Shown here in pieces: positions 1 to 5,154 of a DNA stretch of 5,606 nucleotides; position 1 is the stretch's first letter, and every line of letters begins with the position of its first letter. A model generated the notes under the pieces. It saw only the letters and a list, made by a program, of their open reading frames with translations. It was not told the origin of the DNA and made no database searches. Source of the stretch: Chitinophagaceae bacterium (GTDB taxonomy: Bacteria; Bacteroidota; Bacteroidia; Chitinophagales; Chitinophagaceae); NCBI GenBank assembly GCA_025455205.1, contig JALOMZ010000192.1, forward strand, positions 1 through 5,606, read 5' to 3'. The position numbers were made by a program, and so were the translations under genes.

Positions 1-353
1 CGCCGGACAAATGGACGGTGGCGCAGATGCTGCAGCACCTCATAGACAGTGAGCGGGTGTTTGCCTACCGGGCCATGAGTTTTGCCCGTGGCGAAAAACA
101 GGCCCTGCCCGGCTTTGACGAAAACAGCTATGCCGCCCGGGCCACAGCCGAACACCGGAGCCTGGCAGCCATCAAGGAAGAGCTGCTGGCCCTCAGAAAA
201 GCCACCATTACCCTGTTCAACTCCTTTACCCAGCAAGACCTGAAGGAGTTCGGTATTGCCTTCGGGCACCGGGTCACCGTAAATGCCATGGGCTTTATCA
301 TGGCCGGTCATATTTACCACCACCAGCGGATTTACGAAGAAAGGTACCAATAA
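1..353 (+). CDS. DinB-fold family protein, 3' part (5' end outside window)
   Basis: The reading frame is open from the window edge (first complete codon at 3, reading PDKWTVAQMLQHL) to the TAA at 351-353, so a start lies upstream; the GTG at 18 is only an internal valine. The sequence fits the DinB/YfiT-like four-helix bundle family. It has a KWT-x-x-x-x-LQHL helix with a histidine (codon 36-38), a central ARG...LPGFDENSYA segment, and a C-terminal helix with AGHIYHHQRIY, whose histidines (codons 309-311 and 321-323) form the usual HxxxH pair. In this family three histidines bind a divalent metal. Some members are thiol (bacillithiol or mycothiol) transferases or hydrolases, but most Bacteroidota members have no known substrate. 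Full-length members are about 150-180 residues, so roughly 50 N-terminal residues are missing here. The family call is firm; the function is unknown. Confidence 0.88.
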   Translation, partial: PDKWTVAQMLQHLIDSERVFAYRAMSFARGEKQALPGFDENSYAARATAEHRSLAAIKEELLALRKATITLFNSFTQQDLKEFGIAFGHRVTVNAMGFIMAGHIYHHQRIYEERYQ

Positions 354-359
354 CAACGG

Positions 360-387
360 GGGCTGCGGCGCCACAGGCGCCCTGCCC
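360..387. repeat. GC-rich inverted repeat after the DinB gene
   Basis: GGCGCC at 367-372 is repeated at 376-381 around an ACA loop. The outer GGGC (360-363) and GCCC (384-387) can extend the stem across a small internal loop. It lies 6 bases after the DinB stop codon. It is not followed by a T-run, so it is not a canonical intrinsic terminator by itself, but it could stabilise the mRNA 3' end or act together with the hairpin that follows. Confidence 0.5.
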
Positions 388-397
388 GGATTATGCA

Positions 398-440
398 CCC
401 CATGGCGAAGCCTGAAAGCTTTCCCCATGGGCTTTTTATT
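398..440 (+). terminator. Probable intrinsic terminator of the DinB gene
   Basis: CCCATGG (399-405) can pair with CCATGGG (425-431), with a nested AAGC/GCTT pairing inside the loop. GCTTTTTATTT follows directly (431-441). An alternative stem pairs AAGCC (408-412) with GGCTT (430-434). Both place the T-run at the correct side for plus-strand termination, between the DinB stop and the hppA promoter. Confidence 0.6.
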
Positions 441-473
441 TATGCCGTTCTACAGGGTCAACCCCTATCTTTG
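441..473 (+). promoter_or_regulatory. Bacteroidota-type promoter for hppA
   Basis: TATCTTTG at 466-473 matches the Bacteroidota -7 consensus TAnnTTTG exactly. TATG at 441-444 sits 21 bases upstream, where the -33 TTTG is expected (3 of 4 match). The predicted transcription start is near 477, giving a leader of about 29 bases. The leader is A/T-rich (a T-then-A run near 480-490) with no Shine-Dalgarno motif before the ATG at 506, as is usual in this phylum. Confidence 0.65.
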
Positions 474-505
474 CCCACCTTTTAAAAAAATCTTCAATAC
501 TTATT

Positions 506-2773
506 ATGGAAAATTTGATCTACGCTGTACCGGCTATGGGCATCATTGGCCTGTTGTACACGTTCCTCAAGTTTAAATGGGTGAGCAGCCAGGATGCCGG
601 CAACGACCGGATGAAGGAAATCAGCAAGTACATTGCCGAAGGGGCCATGGCCTTTCTGAAAGCAGAATGGAAAATCCTGGGCTACTTTGTGGTATTGGTG
701 GCCATTCTCCTGGGTGTGATGTCCATGAGCAACCCCAACAGCCACCCCCTTATTGCCGGCGCTTTTGTGCTGGGTGCTGTTTTCAGTGCCGCGGCCGGAT
801 ACGTGGGCATGCGCATTGCTACTAAATTCATCATTTTCAAGGCGCTCTTTGTGCCGGAAGGCGCTGCTGTTACCGGAGCGGAAATGCTCAGGACTATTGA
901 AGTATTGACCGGTTTCTCGCTGGGTGCCGAGTCTATTGCCCTGTTTGCCCGGGTGGGCGGCGGTATTTATACCAAGGCTGCCGACGTAGGCGCCGACCTG
1001 GTAGGCAAGGTGGAAGCCGGTATTCCGGAAGATGACCCCCGCAACCCGGCAACCATTGCCGATAACGTGGGCGACAACGTGGGTGATGTGGCTGGTATGG
1101 GTGCCGACCTGTTCGGCTCTTATGTAGCCACAGTGCTGGCCACCATGGTGCTGGGCCAGGAAACCACTGCCGTAGACGAATTTGGCGGACTTTCCCCCAT
1201 CCTGCTGCCCATGCTCATTGCAGGCATCGGCATCATATTCTCCATCATCGGCACCTTCTTTGTTCGGATCAGCGAGAATGCCGGTCTGAATACCGATACG
1301 GTGCAAAAGGCCCTGAACATGGGCAACTGGGGTTCCATCATCCTCACCGCCCTGGCTTCTGCCGGCCTGGTGTACTGGATCCTGCCCGAAACAATGAGCC
1401 TCCGTGGCCACGAATTCACCCGCAACGGGGTGATGGGCGCCATTGTGGTGGGCCTGGCCGTAGGAACCCTCATGAGCATCATTACGGAATACTTCACCGC
1501 CATGGGCAAGCGCCCGGTGCTGAGCATTATCCGCCAGAGCGCTACCGGTCATGCCACCAACGTAATTGGCGGTCTGGCTGTGGGTATGGAAAGCACCATG
1601 CTGCCCATCCTGGTGCTGGCAGGCGGCATCTATGGATCCTACCTCTGTGCCGGTCTCTACGGTGTGGCCATTGCCGCAGCTGGTATGATGGCCACTACCG
1701 CCATGCAGCTGGCTATTGACGCCTTTGGTCCTATTGCCGATAACGCCGGCGGTATCGCCGAAATGAGTGAGCTGCCCAAAGAAGTTCGCGAAAAGACCGA
1801 TATCCTGGATGCGGTGGGCAATACCACTGCCGCTACGGGTAAAGGTTTTGCCATTGCCTCAGCTGCCCTCACTGCCCTGGCCCTCTTTGCCGCCTTTGTG
1901 GGTGTTGCCGGAATCGATGGTATTGACATCTACAAAGCCGATGTATTGGCCAGCCTCTTTGTAGGCGGCATGATCCCCTTCATCTTCTCCTCGCTGGCCA
2001 TTCGCGCCGTGGGTGAGGCTGCCATGGCCATGGTGGAAGAAGTGCGCCGCCAGTTCCGCACCATCACAGGTATCATGGAAGGCAAAGGCAAGCCTGAGTA
2101 CGACAAGTGCGTGGCCATTTCCACAGAAGCATCCATCAAGAAGATGATGATGCCGGGTGCGATTGCCATTCTCTCTCCCATTATCATTGGATTTGTGATG
2201 GGTCCTGAAGCCCTCGGCGGCTTCCTGGCCGGCGCCACTGTGAGCGGCGTGCTCATGGGTATGTTCCAGAACAACGCCGGTGGCGCCTGGGACAATGCCA
2301 AGAAGAGCTTCGAAAAAGGCGTGGAGATCAATGGTGAGATCTTCTACAAGAAGAGCGATCCCCATAAGGCTTCCGTTACCGGTGATACCGTGGGCGACCC
2401 CTTCAAGGACACTTCCGGTCCCTCCATGAACATCCTTATCAAGCTGATGTCCATCGTTTCCCTCGTACTGGCCCCCACCCTGGCGCAGGTTCATGGTACC
2501 AAGGCCCACGGGCATGCAGGCACCCAGCACACGGTGGAAGTAACTGTGGAAAAGGCTGCTGCCGATGGAGAAGAAGCCGACAACCCGCTGGTATCCGCCC
2601 TGAAGGCCGATGGCGTAGTGGACGGCAAGAATTTCACCATTGAACTCAGCAACAACAAGCTGGTGATCAACGGTGTGGAAATGGACAGCACTACCGCCGC
2701 CAAATACAAGGCCCTCCTGAAAGAAGGTGAGCAGGAACTCAAGATTGTGGTAAAGGACAAGGCGGGCAACTAA
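506..2773 (+). CDS. hppA: Membrane-bound K+-dependent proton-translocating pyrophosphatase
   Basis: Inner-membrane pump that couples PPi hydrolysis to cation export; 755 residues. Catalytic signatures are intact. R149, then [15 protein letters not shown] (K157, D160, D164), then [21 protein letters not shown] (E175, D186, D190, D194) and D201 line up with plant PPase R242 to D294. GGAWDNAKK (D596, K599) and [10 protein letters not shown] (D627, D631, K634, D635) complete the Mg-PPi site. [10 protein letters not shown] has alanine (A442) and glycine (G445) where K+-independent enzymes have Lys and Thr, so K+ dependence is predicted. The TM6 motif [10 protein letters not shown] lacks the usual gate Glu, while TM5 has GAESIALF with E142, suggesting a Flavobacterium johnsoniae-type H+ pump. 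Two oddities stand out: TM4 and its preceding loop are missing between K107 and F108, and residues from about 664 form an extra C-terminal tail. It is transcribed alone. The family is certain; whether this copy works as a pump is not. Confidence 0.97.
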   Translation: MENLIYAVPAMGIIGLLYTFLKFKWVSSQDAGNDRMKEISKYIAEGAMAFLKAEWKILGYFVVLVAILLGVMSMSNPNSHPLIAGAFVLGAVFSAAAGYVGMRIATKFIIFKALFVPEGAAVTGAEMLRTIEVLTGFSLGAESIALFARVGGGIYTKAADVGADLVGKVEAGIPEDDPRNPATIADNVGDNVGDVAGMGADLFGSYVATVLATMVLGQETTAVDEFGGLSPILLPMLIAGIGIIFSIIGTFFVRISENAGLNTDTVQKALNMGNWGSIILTALASAGLVYWILPETMSLRGHEFTRNGVMGAIVVGLAVGTLMSIITEYFTAMGKRPVLSIIRQSATGHATNVIGGLAVGMESTMLPILVLAGGIYGSYLCAGLYGVAIAAAGMMATTAMQLAIDAFGPIADNAGGIAEMSELPKEVREKTDILDAVGNTTAATGKGFAIASAALTALALFAAFVGVAGIDGIDIYKADVLASLFVGGMIPFIFSSLAIRAVGEAAMAMVEEVRRQFRTITGIMEGKGKPEYDKCVAISTEASIKKMMMPGAIAILSPIIIGFVMGPEALGGFLAGATVSGVLMGMFQNNAGGAWDNAKKSFEKGVEINGEIFYKKSDPHKASVTGDTVGDPFKDTSGPSMNILIKLMSIVSLVLAPTLAQVHGTKAHGHAGTQHTVEVTVEKAAADGEEADNPLVSALKADGVVDGKNFTIELSNNKLVINGVEMDSTTAAKYKALLKEGEQELKIVVKDKAGN

Positions 2774-2796
2774 TGACTTAATCGATGACGTCTTAT

Positions 2797-2832
2797 GCAA
2801 GGTCCGGACCCATGGTCCGGATCTTTGCTTTG
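2797..2832 (+). terminator. Strong intrinsic terminator of hppA
   Basis: A near-perfect 10-base-pair stem (2801-2810 with 2814-2823, one G-T pair) closes on a CAT loop. Outer GCAA/TTGC pairs can extend it, and TTTGCTTTGG follows. It lies 23 bases past the hppA stop codon at 2771-2773. Like the terminator before hppA, it carries a CCATGG core. Confidence 0.82.
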
Positions 2833-2841
2833 GACCCAACA

Positions 2842-2853
2842 GCTACCGGTAGC
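2842..2853. repeat. Perfect 12-base palindrome GCTACCGGTAGC
   Basis: The sequence equals its own reverse complement. It lies in the hppA-to-desaturase gap just after the hppA terminator and two bases before a second, longer perfect palindrome. It could be a dyad-symmetric protein-binding site or part of an RNA structure. Confidence 0.6.
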
Positions 2854-2855
2854 GG

Positions 2856-2871
2856 GCAGCAAATTTGCTGC
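2856..2871. repeat. Perfect 16-base palindrome with AAATTT centre
   Basis: GCAGCAAATTTGCTGC is fully self-complementary. As DNA it has the form of an operator for a dimeric regulator; as RNA it would fold poorly because there is no spare loop at its centre. It is about 130 bases upstream of the desaturase start. The remainder of the 2774-2998 gap holds two terminators and one -7 element but no gene. Confidence 0.65.
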
Positions 2872-2928
2872 TTCATCATGTTGTGATTTCACTTATTTTA
2901 GCCTCTACCTTAATCAAACCATTCCATG

Positions 2929-2960
2929 AGCCCCGGCGTGTCTACGCCGGGGCTTGTTTT
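2929..2960 (+). terminator. Strong intrinsic terminator upstream of the desaturase gene
   Basis: An 11-base-pair perfect stem (AGCCCCGGCGT, 2929-2939, with 2944-2954) closes on a GTCT loop and is followed by TGTTTT (2955-2960). No open reading frame ends just before it, and hppA already has its own terminator about 110 bases upstream. It is either a backup terminator for hppA, the end of a short unannotated RNA, or a leader attenuator whose promoter I cannot identify. Confidence 0.78.
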
Positions 2961-2986
2961 GTGCGGCCTGAGGCAGAAACCCTTCC

Positions 2987-2994
2987 TATCTTTA
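2987..2994 (+). promoter_or_regulatory. -7 promoter element for the desaturase gene
   Basis: TATCTTTA matches TAnnTTTG at 5 of the 6 fixed positions and sits in the same CCTATCTTT context as the hppA promoter (464-472). The -33 element is weak: TGCG at 2962-2965 has the right spacing but a poor match, while TTTG at 2958-2961 is 25 bases away. The predicted transcription start is near 2998, almost on the ATG at 2999. Confidence 0.5.
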
Positions 2995-2998
2995 GCAC

Positions 2999-3757
2999 AT
3001 GGATGCGGATGTATCGGTTTGGTGGGAAGCCGTGAAAAATATCTCCCTGCGCTACCTGCTATTCGCAGCAGGTACTTTCACTGTTTTCTACATATTGCTT
3101 CGCCGGTGGCTGGGCCGCCGCAGAATACAGCGCTCCTTTCCCGGGTGGTCAGACTACGGCCGCGATCTCCTGTTCAGCATGCTTTCCATTGCCATTTTCA
3201 GCAGCCTGGCCTATCTCTGTGTGGGCGTATTAAGGCCCTGGAACCATTTCATTTATGGAAGCATGGGACAGGTCAGCCTTGCCTGGCACCTGTTTTCCTT
3301 TGTGTGGCTCTTCCTGCTGCACGATGCCTATTTTTACTGGATTCATCGCTTCATGCACCATCCGGCAATGTTCAGGCGGGTGCACCTGGTTCATCACCGG
3401 TCCACCAATCCTTCTCCGTGGACGGCCTATGCCTTTCACCCGCTGGAAGCCTTGCTGGAGGCAGGCATCATACCCCTGGCCGCTTTCACCGTACCGGTGC
3501 ACCTGCGCCTCTTCAGCCTGTTCATGCTGTTTCAGATTGCCTACAATGTATACGGCCACCTGGGCTATGAATTATTGCCGCACCGCACAGCCAACCACTG
3601 GCTGGGCCGATGGATAAACACCAGCGTGGCACACAACCAGCATCATAAATACTTCAAAGGCAACTATGGCCTCTATACCCTGATTTGGGACCGGCTTTTC
3701 GGCACGCTGCGCCGCGATTACAACCAGGCCATGGAGTCATATGGCCGGCAGCAATAA
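2999..3757 (+). CDS. Sterol desaturase / fatty acid hydroxylase superfamily membrane protein
   Basis: A 252-residue integral membrane di-iron protein. Membrane segments are visible at about residues 18-35, 57-77, 95-113 and 155-183. The histidine clusters of the superfamily are all present: H108-D-x-x-F-Y-W-x-H116-R-x-x-H120-H121, H129-x-x-H132-H133, H187, and H212-x-x-H215-H216 followed by the typical GNYGLYTLIWDRLFGT stretch. These His residues bind two irons that activate O2 to hydroxylate or desaturate lipid substrates at the inner membrane. The substrate cannot be read from sequence; relatives act on sterols, fatty acids, carotenoids or ether lipids. The ATG at 2999 lies only 4 bases past a -7 element, so either the mRNA is leaderless or translation starts at the in-frame GTG at 3032-3034 (giving MKNISLRYLL...). 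It is a single gene, convergent with the barrel gene. Confidence 0.92.
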   Translation: MDADVSVWWEAVKNISLRYLLFAAGTFTVFYILLRRWLGRRRIQRSFPGWSDYGRDLLFSMLSIAIFSSLAYLCVGVLRPWNHFIYGSMGQVSLAWHLFSFVWLFLLHDAYFYWIHRFMHHPAMFRRVHLVHHRSTNPSPWTAYAFHPLEALLEAGIIPLAAFTVPVHLRLFSLFMLFQIAYNVYGHLGYELLPHRTANHWLGRWINTSVAHNQHHKYFKGNYGLYTLIWDRLFGTLRRDYNQAMESYGRQQ

Positions 3758-3782
3758 AAAACCGGGTCCTGCGAGAACCCGG
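3756..3782 (-). terminator. Intrinsic terminator of the outer-membrane barrel gene
   Basis: Read on the minus strand, CCGGGT (3782-3777) pairs with ACCCGG (3767-3762) around a 10-base loop and is followed by TTTTTT (3761-3756). It lies 31 bases past the minus-strand stop codon. The T-run overlaps the last two bases of the desaturase TAA (3755-3757). The same hairpin lies at the 3' end of the desaturase mRNA, but there is no T-run for the plus strand. Confidence 0.8.
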
Positions 3783-3813
3783 CCAAATGCTTATGATAGA
3801 AATTAAGCGGTCA

Positions 3814-4416
3814 TTATTTCCTGGCTTTGCCAATGGCAGTGCCAATACCAATAGAGGAAAGGAAATGGGAAGAAGCCCTTTCGGTTACCGGCACGCGGTA
3901 TTGGAAGTTGGAGAAAATGAAAGTACCTGAACCCAGCTTCAGCTGTACACCAGCCCCCAGGGGCATAAACGCATCAAAGCGGCCGCCGTAGTATGCAGAG
4001 GCGCCAATGCCGGCACTCAGATAAGGAACAAAAAAGTGGTTATCAGGTAACAGCTTCATTTGAATGCTTGCATCGAGTTCGTGCAGCAGGTAGTCTGTAC
4101 CATACTGGCGGGTATCATCACGGAAAGGATAATCTACGGATGCCAGGAAATAGTTGGCAGACACATCAAAGTAATTGGAAATACCCTGCACATAAGAGAC
4201 GCCCAGGGCCGGCGATTGCTCACCCATCTTAGCCCACTGCTTATTACCTGTTACAGATCCCATCGAAGATCCCTTGATGCGCTGCGGCGTAGTGAAATCC
4301 TGAAATCCGAAATGAATGACCAGGGTGCCCGGCTTTACCTGTGTATCCTTGGCCGGCTGCGCAAAAGCACCCGCCAGGCCCAACATGCACATTGCTGAAA
4401 GGCAAAGTTTTCTCAT
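3814..4416 (-). CDS. Outer-membrane beta-barrel protein (OmpA N-terminal barrel type, standalone)
   Basis: A 200-residue protein with a signal peptide (residues 1-20: basic MRK, hydrophobic core, AFAQ; cleavage after A19 or Q20). The mature part shows alternating polar and hydrophobic strands rich in Gly, Tyr and Phe: LVIHFGFQDF, LGVSYVQGI, FDVSANYFLASVDY, LDASIQMKLL, FVPYLSAGIGAS, MPLGAGVQLKL, TFIFSNFQYRVPV, HFLSSIGIGTAIG. That gives about eight strands, ending near the C-terminus. It resembles the N-terminal barrel of Bacteroidota OmpA-family proteins (KPGTxxIHF...DF, NKQW, SQYRVPVTE-like blocks), which normally continue into a peptidoglycan-binding OmpA domain; that domain is absent here. 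It probably has a structural or porin-like role in the outer membrane. The start fits a clear promoter with a leader of about 24 bases. The class is firm; the specific role is unknown. Confidence 0.85.
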   Translation of the reverse strand: MRKLCLSAMCMLGLAGAFAQPAKDTQVKPGTLVIHFGFQDFTTPQRIKGSSMGSVTGNKQWAKMGEQSPALGVSYVQGISNYFDVSANYFLASVDYPFRDDTRQYGTDYLLHELDASIQMKLLPDNHFFVPYLSAGIGASAYYGGRFDAFMPLGAGVQLKLGSGTFIFSNFQYRVPVTERASSHFLSSIGIGTAIGKARK

Positions 4417-4444
4417 AAGGTGGTTTATTTTAAATTATTGCCGA

Positions 4445-4477
4445 CAAATGTAGGCCTGATGGAAATTGAGGTGCAAA
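4445..4477 (-). promoter_or_regulatory. Canonical Bacteroidota promoter for the barrel gene
   Basis: On the minus strand, TTTG (4477-4474) is followed after exactly 21 bases by TACATTTG (4452-4445), a full match to the -33/-7 consensus. The predicted transcription start is near 4441. The leader of about 24 bases is A/T-rich and lacks a Shine-Dalgarno motif. This is the clearest promoter in the window. Confidence 0.8.
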
Positions 4478-4506
4478 TTTTTAATGCACAGTTTACCGGC
4501 AGGCCC

Positions 4507-4537
4507 AAAACAAAAATGCCGTCCCGGAGAGGACAGC
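4507..4537 (-). terminator. Intrinsic terminator of rlpA
   Basis: On the minus strand, GCTGTCC (4537-4531) pairs with GGACGGC (4524-4518), with one G-T pair and a six-base loop. ATTTTTGTTTT follows (4517-4507). It lies 45 bases beyond the rlpA stop codon (4583-4585) and just upstream of the barrel gene promoter, so the two minus-strand genes are separate transcription units. Confidence 0.75.
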
Positions 4538-4582
4538 AAATGAACAATCTTCAGCGCTTAATGTTCGGAACACGGGCTTGCA

Positions 4583-5032
4583 TCAGGGCAAGGTACCGGG
4601 CAGGCTCTTGCCCAGGTCTTCCACCTTCACCTTAGCCACGCCGGCTTTAATCATGCCAATTTCAATGGCGGCACCCTTGCTGAGGTCCACAATGCGGCGC
4701 ATCCTGGGATGCATGCGGTCGTTTACCCGCACCAAAACTGTCTTTCCGGATTTCAGGTTGGTTACCTTCAGCCAGGTACCCAGCGGATACTGGTTGCTGG
4801 CACAGGTGAACTTATTCAGATCAAACTGGTCTCCGGTAGCGGTCTTCTTTCCGTGAAAGCTGCCACCATACCAGCTGGCCATACCAGTGCGCACGGAGCC
4901 CGACTTTTCGGACGCCGCATCCTTCTTTTCATCCTTAGAAGCAAAGGCATCAGGCGCAACCGCCAGACACATGCCCAGGATAAGCACAAAAAGGACCTTG
5001 AATAATTTGGTATGGTTCTTAATAAGGGTCAT
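4583..5032 (-). CDS. rlpA: Short RlpA-like protein (septal ring lytic transglycosylase family)
   Basis: A 149-residue exported protein. Residues 1-31 form a signal peptide (TLIKNHTKLFK, hydrophobic LFVLILGMCLAVA, then AFA before S32), with no lipobox cysteine at the cleavage site. A charged Lys/Glu/Asp linker (32-47) precedes a double-psi beta-barrel (about 50-138): GMASWYGGSFHGKKTATGDQFD, then PLGTWLKVTNLKSGKTVLVRVNDR, then RIVDLSKGAA. RlpA of Pseudomonas cleaves glycan strands lacking stem peptides at the septum; other homologues may only bind glycan. The SPOR domain found in longer RlpA proteins is absent. The usual catalytic Glu in the SGE-x-F-D motif is Asp here (D68), while D71 and D105 (NDR) are kept. 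It is divergent from a D-Ala-D-Ala dipeptidase gene, which fits a cell-wall role. No clear promoter was seen upstream. Confidence 0.88.
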   Translation of the reverse strand: MTLIKNHTKLFKVLFVLILGMCLAVAPDAFASKDEKKDAASEKSGSVRTGMASWYGGSFHGKKTATGDQFDLNKFTCASNQYPLGTWLKVTNLKSGKTVLVRVNDRMHPRMRRIVDLSKGAAIEIGMIKAGVAKVKVEDLGKSLPGTLP

Positions 5033-5053
5033 TCACTACGGTGATTAGATAGG

Positions 5054-5081
5054 CTGGCAATTATTATCTTATCATTGCCAG
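5054..5081. repeat. Inverted repeat between the divergent rlpA and dipeptidase genes
   Basis: CTGGCAAT (5054-5061) and ATTGCCAG (5074-5081) are perfect arms around a 12-base A/T-rich spacer. Flanking GG (5052-5053) and CC (5086-5087) could extend it across a bulge. It begins 22 bases upstream of the rlpA start, so it could be an operator in the shared regulatory region or a hairpin in the rlpA leader. The rest of 5033-5154 shows no other clear element. Confidence 0.5.
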
Positions 5082-5154
5082 GCAGCCATGGTCTGCAAAA
5101 ACCTTGCCTCCCTATCCATAATAATAGTGCAAAGGAACCAAATTCTGTCCACTT

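Noticed and set aside
360..387. GGCGCC hairpin as the terminator of the DinB gene
   Set aside because: No T-run follows it; the hairpin ending at 431, followed by GCTTTTTATTT, fits much better.
815..840. A frameshift as the cause of the missing hppA segment
   Set aside because: The same frame is conserved on both sides of 826/827, and neither neighbouring frame encodes the missing loop-TM4 residues nearby, so a clean in-frame gap is the better description.
494..1552. 352-codon minus-strand open frame opposite hppA
   Set aside because: It lies wholly antisense to conserved hppA sequence and its translation is a low-complexity His/Gly-rich product of the opposite-strand codon pattern, with no family resemblance.
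1859..2839. 326-codon minus-strand open frame opposite the 3' half of hppA
   Set aside because: It has the same antisense character, and its 5' end would lie inside the hppA terminator hairpin.
2926..3570. 214-codon plus-strand open frame overlapping the desaturase gene
   Set aside because: It starts inside the terminator hairpin at 2929-2954 and overlaps a gene whose histidine motifs are clear in another frame. Its translation has no recognisable features.
5042..5050. Minus-strand TATCTAAT as a -7 element for rlpA
   Set aside because: It matches the TAnnTTTG core poorly, and no TTTG lies at the right distance upstream.
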